A stretch of 10,653 nucleotides of DNA from CAZYJD01 sp964647785 (GTDB lineage Bacteria > Bacteroidota > Bacteroidia > NS11-12g > UBA9320). The position numbers and the translations under genes are program-made. Where the stretch lies: the NCBI GenBank assembly GCA_964647785.1, contig CAZYJD010000071.1:1-10653 (forward strand), given 5' to 3'. The notes below the pieces were generated by a model, which was not told the origin of the DNA, did not search any database, and was given only the letters and a program-made list of their open reading frames with translations. Of the stretch, positions 1 through 6,880 are shown piece after piece. Position 1 is the stretch's first letter. Every line of letters begins with the position of its first letter.

Positions 1-1181
1 ACTACAGTGGCACCTTCGATTTATATGATGAAGAACTAAAAGCTGAACTGAAACGAACCATCTCTGCCAATTATAAGCAACTTGGCTACACCGCAGCCCG
101 TGATGCCATGTACGCTACACTTGATAATGAAAGTGGTTGGGTTACATGTGTTTATACTGGAAGAAAAGCCCAATTCAGTACGCGTGCAGGCGCCAATAGC
201 AATCAGATCAATACGGAACATACCTGGCCGCAAAGCTTATTCTCGCAGCGAGAACCGGAGCGTTCGGATATTCACCACCTCTTCCCTACTGATGCCTCAA
301 CTAATACCAGAAGAAGTAATTTGCCTTTTGGGGTTGTGTCCAACCCCACTTGGACAGAAGGTGGCTCTAAATGGCAATCAGGAACTTTTGAACCCAGGGA
401 TGAACAAAAAGGGGCAACCGCAAGGGCTATGTTTTATTTTGCCATTCGTTACAGCAATTACAGCAACTTCCTCAATAATCAGGAAGCTATTCTGCGCCAG
501 TGGCACCAAACTTTTCAACCGGCTGAACGAGAAACAAATCGCAATCAGGCCATTTACCAATTGCAAAACAACCGCAATCCCTTTGTTGACTTCCCCGGAT
601 TTGTGAACAGAATTCAATCCATTTCAGACTACCGCCCCGAAGTTAAAAAAGCAGAAATTTCGCTGAGCACTGAACAAATTCAATTGCAGGCCGATAATAG
701 AACTTACAGGGTGTATCTGATCAATTCCGGACGCAAAGCTGCCGACATCGAATGGACTCAATCACAAACCGGAAATGTAGAAGTGCTCACCTCCTCTCCT
801 TTCACCGTAAATCCGGGAGAAGCGGCTGCATTTGAATTAAGAGTTCCTGCAGGAAGTCCTCCCGAGGAAAGCAATATTGTGTTCAACTATGGCGAACAAA
901 AAACGCTCAAAATCAACACCGTTAGCGTCGGCCTTACCCCCATTGCACCCGCTGCGAATCATTTCACCTGGGACGCCCAAAACAGCTTATTAAAATTAAA
1001 GAACGCCCAAGAAGAGATCAGCGAATCAATGATTTATGACATGAGTGGTAAAAAATGGCCTTTGACCGAGTATAAGACAGCATTGAACGAATGGAACCTC
1101 AGCGGTCTGCCGATGGGAATTTACTTTGTTTGCGATATGATGAACAACCAACAAGGTTGTTTCAGAATTTTTAAACACTGA
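1..1181 (+). CDS. Secreted endonuclease I-family nuclease with C-terminal sorting domain (5' partial)
   Basis: The reading frame is open from position 3 (392 visible residues), so the gene enters from the left edge and its signal peptide is not in the window. An ATG at 108 is only an internal Met. The first ~165 visible residues resemble the endonuclease I family (PF04231, the Vvn/EndA type of metal-dependent non-specific nucleases). The motif EHTWPQS has its likely general-base His at visible residue 73. DIHHLFPTD follows, then RSNLPFG, where the family has a metal-binding Asn. After this comes a beta-rich, Ig-like stretch (about visible residues 215-310). The C-terminal ~80 residues contain IYDMSGKK, then LSGLPMGIYFV, and end in FRIFKH, which looks like a type A sorting domain of the type IX secretion system. 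I infer an exported or surface-attached DNase/RNase for nutrient scavenging or matrix turnover. sppA starts 5 nt downstream. Family call confident; substrate and exact localisation inferred. Confidence 0.88.
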   Translation, partial: YSGTFDLYDEELKAELKRTISANYKQLGYTAARDAMYATLDNESGWVTCVYTGRKAQFSTRAGANSNQINTEHTWPQSLFSQREPERSDIHHLFPTDASTNTRRSNLPFGVVSNPTWTEGGSKWQSGTFEPRDEQKGATARAMFYFAIRYSNYSNFLNNQEAILRQWHQTFQPAERETNRNQAIYQLQNNRNPFVDFPGFVNRIQSISDYRPEVKKAEISLSTEQIQLQADNRTYRVYLINSGRKAADIEWTQSQTGNVEVLTSSPFTVNPGEAAAFELRVPAGSPPEESNIVFNYGEQKTLKINTVSVGLTPIAPAANHFTWDAQNSLLKLKNAQEEISESMIYDMSGKKWPLTEYKTALNEWNLSGLPMGIYFVCDMMNNQQGCFRIFKH

Positions 1182-1186
1182 AATCT

Positions 1187-2959
1187 ATGAAATCATTCTT
1201 CAAATATGTCCTTGCTACCATAANNNNNNNNNNNNNNNNNNNNNNNNNNNNNTTCCTTTTCATTGGTATCATGATTGCTACCAACGCTAATTTGTCGAAA
1301 ACAGAAAAGGTAAAGGTGGGTGAAAATACCATCTTAAAAGTTGAGCTGAACTACCCTATCAGTGATGGACCCATAAACGAAACCACGGCAATATTCAGCA
1401 GTCTCAATCCGGATGGATCGAAAGCAATGGCGCTCCTTGATATTTTAGACCAAATTGATCGCGCTTCTGAAGATCCCAACATCAAGGGAATCTACCTGGA
1501 CATGACCTTTGTCGGTGCAGGCTTTGCCAGAACTTCAGAGATAAGAACGGCATTGGAGCATTTTAAAGAGAGTGGTAAATTCATCTATGCATACGGACAG
1601 GCCTTTTATCCTCAATCATACTATCTGGCAAGTGTTGCCGATTCTGTTTTCCTGCATCCAGAAGGAAGCTTCCTATACAATGGCTTGCTTGCTGATGTGG
1701 TTTTTCTAAAGGAAATGTTCGCAAAATTGGGGATTGAAATGCAAGTGATCAAGCATGGGAAGTTTAAAGGTGCTACTGAAATATTTGAAAGGAGTTCACT
1801 CAGTGATGAGAATCGCTTTCAAATTCAGCAATACATCAATTCAATCAATGAAACCATCACTTCACAAATCGCTGACAGCAGAGCACTAAATGCCGATAGT
1901 CTCATGCGTATTGCAGATGACATGCTGGCAAGAACACCCGAGACAGCCATGGAACTGGGAATGATTGATCAGTTGATGTATAGAGATCAAGTAAATGATT
2001 TGCTTCGTAAAGCCTCCGGAATCGATGAATCGGATAAACTTAAATTCATGAGTCTTTCCCGTTATAAATCCACTGATGATCGAAATAAGGGAGGCTCCAA
2101 AGATCGGATAGCTGTGCTTTATGCAGAAGGTGATATCGTAGACGGTAAAGGAGATGCAGAAAACGTAGGGGGTGAAACCTTTGCTCAGGCTTTGGAAAAG
2201 ATTCGCAAGGATGAAAAAATAAAGGCAGTGGTGCTTAGAATCAACTCCCCTGGGGGAAGCGCTTTGGCATCGGATGTAATCTATCGCGAAGTTTATTTAA
2301 CCCGTCAGGTAAAACCGGTGATTGTGAGCATGGGTGATGTGGCTGCATCGGGGGGCTATTATATCGCTGCCCTTGCCGATACCATTGTTGCTCTGCCTTC
2401 CACCATTACCGGTAGCATCGGCGTATTTGGGGTGATCCCTAATACACAGAAATTACTCAATGAAAAACTTGGAATTCACGCAGAATACGTGGGAACTGGC
2501 AGCCATTCTGATTTTGGCCGCCTTGACCGACCGCTGAACGAATTTGAAAAAACCTACTTCGTTGAAATGATCGATAGCATATATGCACAATTTGTGGGCA
2601 TCGTCGGGAAAGGCAGAAATATGCACCGTAGCAGGGTCGATAGTTTGGCTCAAGGAAGGGTCTATACCGGCCTCATGGCCAAAGACCTCGGACTCACCGA
2701 TGTGAATGGCGACTTGCTCGATGCCATTGACATTGCTGCCTGGAAAGCGGGTATTGAAGACTATCGTTTAAGCAGTTATCCGAAGCGGAAAAGTCCGATT
2801 GAAGAAATCATCAATCAATTGGGGCAAACATCAAGCAAAAACCAATTAAAAAAAGCTTTAGGCGTTTATTACCCCTTGGTGCAACAAATTGAAGTGACCA
2901 AAAACATTCAAGGCGCTCAAATGCGTATGCCCTACTTACTGCATTTCAACCATCAGTAA
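1187..2959 (+). CDS. sppA: Signal peptide peptidase SppA, long (67K) form
   Basis: This is a membrane-anchored serine protease of the S49 family that degrades signal peptides left in the membrane after export. The 590-residue length fits the long, two-domain form. A short cytoplasmic start (MKSFFKYVLATI) leads into a transmembrane anchor, of which residues 13-22 are unknown because of a run of N; the anchor continues as FLFIGIMIA. In the N-terminal domain the GKFKGATE motif places the probable catalytic Lys at residue 194, matching the Lys of GxYKSA in the E. coli enzyme. In the C-terminal domain NSPGGSALAS is followed by GDVAASGGYY with nucleophile Ser388, then TITGSIGVFG. Both halves of the Ser/Lys dyad are present, so the enzyme should be active. 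It starts 5 nt after the nuclease gene, without a clear ribosome binding site, and is probably co-transcribed with it. A strong hairpin terminator follows. Confidence 0.95.
   Translation: MKSFFKYVLATIXXXXXXXXXXFLFIGIMIATNANLSKTEKVKVGENTILKVELNYPISDGPINETTAIFSSLNPDGSKAMALLDILDQIDRASEDPNIKGIYLDMTFVGAGFARTSEIRTALEHFKESGKFIYAYGQAFYPQSYYLASVADSVFLHPEGSFLYNGLLADVVFLKEMFAKLGIEMQVIKHGKFKGATEIFERSSLSDENRFQIQQYINSINETITSQIADSRALNADSLMRIADDMLARTPETAMELGMIDQLMYRDQVNDLLRKASGIDESDKLKFMSLSRYKSTDDRNKGGSKDRIAVLYAEGDIVDGKGDAENVGGETFAQALEKIRKDEKIKAVVLRINSPGGSALASDVIYREVYLTRQVKPVIVSMGDVAASGGYYIAALADTIVALPSTITGSIGVFGVIPNTQKLLNEKLGIHAEYVGTGSHSDFGRLDRPLNEFEKTYFVEMIDSIYAQFVGIVGKGRNMHRSRVDSLAQGRVYTGLMAKDLGLTDVNGDLLDAIDIAAWKAGIEDYRLSSYPKRKSPIEEIINQLGQTSSKNQLKKALGVYYPLVQQIEVTKNIQGAQMRMPYLLHFNHQ
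1224..1252. other. Assembly gap or masked bases (29 N) inside sppA
   Basis: Twenty-nine consecutive N fall in codons 13-22 of sppA, in the membrane anchor. The frame before and after the run agrees, so the stated length keeps the protein intact, but the true sequence and length are unknown. Confidence 0.99.
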
Positions 2960-2983
2960 ATCACTGCCCGCATAACGATTTTG

Positions 2984-3010
2984 AAAGCCTTCTACAACGA
3001 AGGCTTTTTT
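2984..3010 (+). terminator. Intrinsic terminator of sppA
   Basis: A perfect 9-bp stem, AAAGCCTTC at 2984-2992 with GAAGGCTTT at 2999-3007, encloses a 6-nt loop (TACAAC) and runs into six T (3005-3010). It begins 25 nt after the sppA stop codon. The T-tract lies on the + side, so it mainly stops transcription of sppA and the nuclease. Confidence 0.88.
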
Positions 3011-3028
3011 ATGCCTTGCAATCGCAGC

Positions 3029-3050
3029 GATCCATGCAAATGCATGGGTC
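3029..3050. repeat. Inverted repeat (hairpin) between convergent genes
   Basis: GATCCATGC (3029-3037) pairs with GCATGGGTC (3042-3050) around a loop of AAAT, giving 9 pairs of which one is G-U on the + strand. No T-tract follows on either strand. It may help end transcription arriving from the mutase gene or stabilise 3' ends; the role is unknown. Confidence 0.5.
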
Positions 3051-3076
3051 AAAATTCAGTCAGAACCACTTGACTG
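3050..3076 (-). terminator. Possible weak terminator of the mutase gene
   Basis: On the - strand, CAGTCA (3076-3071) pairs with TGACTG (3062-3057) across an 8-nt loop, followed by AATTTTG. It begins 17 nt after the mutase stop codon. The stem is short and the T-run imperfect, so termination would be weak. The hairpin at 3029-3050 lies just beyond it and may assist. Confidence 0.4.
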
Positions 3077-3093
3077 CAAACAATGATTTGTTG

Positions 3094-6000
3094 TTACATA
3101 TTACGGCGGTATTGACCACCTACCTCAAACAAAGCCTGGGTAATCTGACCAAGGGAACAAACCTTTGTGGCATCCATTAGCGCCTCAAAAATGTTTTCAT
3201 TGGCCAGAGCCATTTCCTGTATTTTCTGTAATTGTGCTGCTGCTTCTTCGCGATTTCTTTCGTGAAGTGCGTTGAGCATTTGAATTTGAAACTCTTTTTC
3301 ATCCTTGGTGGCACGGATTACTTCACCTGGCACCACGGTCGGCGATCCTTTTTTATTGAGGAAAGTGTTTACCCCAACAATGGGATACTCTCCGGTATGT
3401 TTCAGGGTTTCATAATACAAACTTTCTTCTTGAATTTTTCCGCGCTGATACATGGTTTCCATGGCCCCGAGCACACCACCGCGTTCGGTTATTCGATCAA
3501 ATTCAGTCAAAACTGCTTCCTCCACTAAATCGGTTAACTCCTCAATGATAAAGGAACCTTGAAGTGGATTTTCATTTTTAGCGAGCCCCAACTCTTTATT
3601 GATGATGAGCTGAATGGCCATTGCTCTTCTCACAGATTCTTCTGTTGGTGTTGTAATGGCCTCATCATAGGCATTTGTATGCAAAGAATTACAGTTGTCG
3701 TAAATGGCATAAAGTGCTTGCAATGTGGTTCTTATATCATTGAAGTCAATCTCTTGTGCATGCAAAGAACGGCCGCTGGTTTGAATATGGTACTTAAGCA
3801 TTTGTGCCCTCGGATCTGCGCCATATTTGTATTTCAGGGCCTTGCTCCAAATGCGTCTTGCAACTCTGCCAATGACGGCATATTCAGGATCAATTCCATT
3901 TGAGAAGAAAAAGCTAAGATTTGGACCAAATTCATTGATATCCATTTCACGGCTCAAATAGTACTCCACGTAAGTAAACCCATTGGCCAACGTAAAGGCC
4001 AATTGTGTAATGGGGTTGGCACCAGCTTCTGCAATATGGTAGCCCGAAATGGAGACAGAATAAAAGTTTCTAACCTTCTTTTCAATGAAATATTGCTGCA
4101 CATCTCCCATCATGCGCAAAGCGAACTCGGTACTGAATATACACGTATTCTGTGCCTGATCTTCTTTCAGGATATCTGCTTGCACAGTACCGCGAACCTG
4201 TTTCAAGGTTTCTGACTTAATGCGCTCATAGACTTCTGCAGGCAAAACCTGATCGCCTGTGACACCAAGCAACATCAGACCCAAACCATTATTTCCTTCA
4301 GGTAAATCCCCTTTGTATTGCGGTCTTTCCACCCCCTTTTCACGGTAAATGGAAGCTATTTTCTCGTCAACTTCTTGCTGCAATCCATTATCTGCAATGT
4401 ATTTCTCACATTGTTGATCGATGGCTGCATTCATAAAAAAAGCAAGCAACATTGGCGCCGGGCCGTTGATTGTCATAGAAACGGAAGTTCTGGGATCTGC
4501 GAGATCAAAACCCGAGTACAATTTTTTTGCATCGTCTAAACAACAAACTGAAACACCACTATTGCCAACTTTTCCATAAATATCCGGCCGATAACCGGGA
4601 TCGTGACCATAAAGGGTTACAGAGTCGAATGCAGTTGACAAGCGTTTTGCCGGCATATCAAGACTCACATAGTGAAAGCGCTTATTGGTGCGCTCAGGTC
4701 CTCCCTCGCCCGCAAACATGCGGGTGGGATCTTCCCCTTCACGCTTGAAAGGATAAAGGCCGGCGGTGTAAGGAAAATGCCCCGGCACATTCTCCTGTAA
4801 GCCCCAACGCAATATATCTGCCCAGCTTTCGTATTTCGGCAGGGCAACCTTGGGTATTTGCGTATGAGAAAGTGATTCTGTGTGGGTGTTGATTCGAATC
4901 TCCTTATCGCGAACCTTAAAGCTGTAAATCGGATCTCTGTATTTTTTTCTGGTTTCCTCCCATTGTTCAATCAATTGCTTGTTATGGGGATCCAGATCTA
5001 ATAAAACACGATCGTATTCCGCTTGTAGTTGTTCGATCAATGTTTCGCGGTATTCTGCAGGACTGTCCTTAAGGCTGTCCATGCTGGCGTGCAAGGCATA
5101 TAGCTTTCTTGCCTCGGCAACTTGTTTTTCAACCCACTCATCATACTTGCGGTTATTTTCTGCAATTTCAGAAAGATAACGCGTGCGAGCCGGTGGAATG
5201 ATGAATTGCTTGTTCCCATTGGTTGGCAAATCGATCCCTCCCGGAATAAAAGAAATGGATGTTTTTTCAGTGATCAGCCCCATGAGCCTTGTAAACAGTG
5301 CATTGGTGCCCGGATCATTGAATTGAGATGCCATGGTGCTGTACACAGGCAATGCATCATCATCCACATCCCACAGCTGGTGATTTCTTTTGTATTGCTT
5401 TTTTACATCACGCAAAGCATCGAGTGCCCCTCGCTTGTCAAATTTATTGATGGCTATGATATCAGCGAAATCTAGCATGTCTATTTTCTCAAGCTGAGTG
5501 GCTGCACCATACTCAGGAGTCATTACATACAAAGAAACATCGCTATGATCCGTGATTTCCGTATCGCTTTGTCCAATGCCCGATGTTTCAAGAATGATGA
5601 GTTCATAGCCTGCAACCTTTAGTATTGCCAAGGCATCATCTACATGACGGGATAGAGCTAAGTTGGCCTGACGGGTTGCTAATGAACGCATATAAACACG
5701 TGGATGGTTGATGGAATTCATGCGAATACGATCACCCAATAATGCCCCACCTGTTTTTCGTTTCGATGGATCAACAGAAACAATGGCAATGCTCCGATCA
5801 GGAAACGCATTGATGAATCGACGCACCAATTCATCCACAAGACTCGACTTTCCTGCGCCGCCTGTTCCAGTAATACCGAGCACAGGTACTTTTATCTCCG
5901 ATGCCCGTGTGCGCAAATCCTTCAGTTCATTTTCATTCTCAAGAGGGAAATTTTCTGCTGCAGAGATGAGACGGGCAATGGCCATTTTATTGCTCTTATG

Positions 6001-6471
6001 CAAATGCTTGAACTCGCCATTTAAATGGTTGCCAATGGCAAAATCACTTCTTTCAATCAAGTCGTTGATCATTCCTTGCAGCCCCAATTCCCTGCCATCA
6101 TCCGGATGGTAAATGCGTTCGATACCATAATGATGTAGCTCGTCAATCTCCTCCGGCAGGATGGTTCCGCCGCCGCCTCCAAATATCTTGATGTGATCGG
6201 CGCCTTTTTCTTTCAGCAAATCATGCATGTACTTGAAATATTCCATATGCCCTCCTTGGTAGGAGGTAATGGCAATGGCGTTGGCATCCTCTTGTATTGC
6301 AGTATTAACGACCTCCTCCGCACTGCGATCGTGACCAAGGTGTATGACCTCACAACCCGTTGATTGCATAATTCTGCGCATGATGTTAATGGCAGCATCA
6401 TGACCATCAAACAATGAGGCTGCTGTTACAATTCGCACCTTATTTTTGGGTTGATATACCGTTTGCTCCAT
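3094..6471 (-). CDS. icmF: Fused isobutyryl-CoA mutase-type enzyme (IcmF): B12 domain, G-protein chaperone and mutase domain
   Basis: IcmF enzymes use adenosylcobalamin to interconvert isobutyryl-CoA and n-butyryl-CoA; their internal GTPase loads and protects the cofactor. Domains: (a) B12-binding, about residues 10-140, with LFDGHDAA (cobalt-ligand His24) and a GGGGGTI loop; (b) MeaB/ArgK-like G domain with P-loop GTGGAGKSS (Lys208), TGGALLGDRIRMN, ETSGIGQSD and NKFD (342-345); (c) mutase barrel from about residue 545, with FPYTAGLYPFK, ADILKEDQAQNT and SGYHIAEAG (His812). At the two positions thought to set substrate choice it has Tyr573 and Gln774, where typical IcmF has Phe and Gln and methylmalonyl-CoA mutase has Tyr and Arg; the substrate is therefore not certain. 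I chose the ATG at 6471 (1125 residues): family homology begins there, AAAGAG lies upstream, and a -7 promoter match sits 18 nt before it. The open frame runs on to an ATG at 6630, but those 53 codons look non-coding. It is transcribed alone. Confidence 0.93.
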   Translation of the reverse strand: MEQTVYQPKNKVRIVTAASLFDGHDAAINIMRRIMQSTGCEVIHLGHDRSAEEVVNTAIQEDANAIAITSYQGGHMEYFKYMHDLLKEKGADHIKIFGGGGGTILPEEIDELHHYGIERIYHPDDGRELGLQGMINDLIERSDFAIGNHLNGEFKHLHKSNKMAIARLISAAENFPLENENELKDLRTRASEIKVPVLGITGTGGAGKSSLVDELVRRFINAFPDRSIAIVSVDPSKRKTGGALLGDRIRMNSINHPRVYMRSLATRQANLALSRHVDDALAILKVAGYELIILETSGIGQSDTEITDHSDVSLYVMTPEYGAATQLEKIDMLDFADIIAINKFDKRGALDALRDVKKQYKRNHQLWDVDDDALPVYSTMASQFNDPGTNALFTRLMGLITEKTSISFIPGGIDLPTNGNKQFIIPPARTRYLSEIAENNRKYDEWVEKQVAEARKLYALHASMDSLKDSPAEYRETLIEQLQAEYDRVLLDLDPHNKQLIEQWEETRKKYRDPIYSFKVRDKEIRINTHTESLSHTQIPKVALPKYESWADILRWGLQENVPGHFPYTAGLYPFKREGEDPTRMFAGEGGPERTNKRFHYVSLDMPAKRLSTAFDSVTLYGHDPGYRPDIYGKVGNSGVSVCCLDDAKKLYSGFDLADPRTSVSMTINGPAPMLLAFFMNAAIDQQCEKYIADNGLQQEVDEKIASIYREKGVERPQYKGDLPEGNNGLGLMLLGVTGDQVLPAEVYERIKSETLKQVRGTVQADILKEDQAQNTCIFSTEFALRMMGDVQQYFIEKKVRNFYSVSISGYHIAEAGANPITQLAFTLANGFTYVEYYLSREMDINEFGPNLSFFFSNGIDPEYAVIGRVARRIWSKALKYKYGADPRAQMLKYHIQTSGRSLHAQEIDFNDIRTTLQALYAIYDNCNSLHTNAYDEAITTPTEESVRRAMAIQLIINKELGLAKNENPLQGSFIIEELTDLVEEAVLTEFDRITERGGVLGAMETMYQRGKIQEESLYYETLKHTGEYPIVGVNTFLNKKGSPTVVPGEVIRATKDEKEFQIQMLNALHERNREEAAAQLQKIQEMALANENIFEALMDATKVCSLGQITQALFEVGGQYRRNM

Positions 6472-6489
6472 GTTTTCAACTCTTTGCTG

Positions 6490-6497
6490 CAAAGATA
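6490..6497 (-). promoter_or_regulatory. Candidate -7 promoter element of icmF
   Basis: Read on the - strand this is TATCTTTG, an exact match to the Bacteroidota -7 consensus TAnnTTTG, ending 18 nt before the ATG at 6471. No clear TTTG -33 element lies at the expected distance upstream, so the call rests on the -7 box and its position. If used, the leader would be about a dozen nt long and the longer open frame could not be translated from this transcript. Confidence 0.42.
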
Positions 6498-6695
6498 ACC
6501 GAATGAGCTGAAGGTCACGTTCATTGCCTGAGACCTTCATTAAGGTTTGTACGACGACCCAAAAAAATACGGATGTAAATCTCCACTTCTTGGTTAAGCA
6601 AGTTGGTTTTGGATGAAAAGGTTCTGTCAATCATATAAGGGCCACTTTCAAAATAAGCACCACATGAAAGGGTGCCGACATCCTACTAAAATCAT

Positions 6696-6708
6696 GTAAT
6701 TGCATTAC
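6696..6708. promoter_or_regulatory. Short palindrome, possible operator
   Basis: GTAAT TGC ATTAC is a perfect 5-bp dyad around a 3-nt centre. It lies between the divergent icmF and nupC genes, where a repressor dimer could bind. In AT-rich DNA such a short dyad can arise by chance, and no regulator is encoded next to it. Confidence 0.2.
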
Positions 6709-6880
6709 TCAAAAATTTCAACTATTTGATTATGTGATTGTTAAAAAAATAACCAACCAGCTTTGGGAAGGTGATTAACAAATCTGCTCAGGACATAATT
6801 ACTTACGGCGGAGAAATCAAAACAAATTAGGTACATAGAAAGCTCATATTCCGCTAGGTTTTGCCCATATTTGAGCCGAC

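Larger units (their letters stand above)
6472..6880. other. Divergent intergenic region between icmF and nupC
   Basis: About 409 nt separate the two divergent starts. The stretch is AT-rich. The open frame of icmF extends into it to 6630, but the encoded residues show no family similarity I recognise. It holds a -7 promoter match for icmF and a short dyad at 6696-6708. On the nupC side I see only near matches to the Bacteroidota -7 element (CATATTTG at 6867-6874, too close to the start codon, and TAGGTTTTG at 6855-6863, one base too long). I see no tRNA, riboswitch or small gene. Confidence 0.6.

Noticed and set aside
82..606. 174-codon open frame on the + strand, overlapping the nuclease gene
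   Set aside because: It is a shifted frame of the nuclease catalytic domain; the translated protein shows no family features, while the overlapping frame has clear motifs.
4709..4724. Small hairpin CCCGCA-AACA-TGCGGG in the mutase gene
   Set aside because: Six-bp stem in conserved coding sequence with no T-tract; best explained by codon content.
5708..6112. 134-codon open frame opposite the mutase G domain
   Set aside because: It is antisense to a strongly conserved coding region and has no recognisable domain or start signal.
6472..6630. N-terminal extension of the mutase
   Set aside because: No similarity to the family, no good start signal, and the candidate promoter lies within it.
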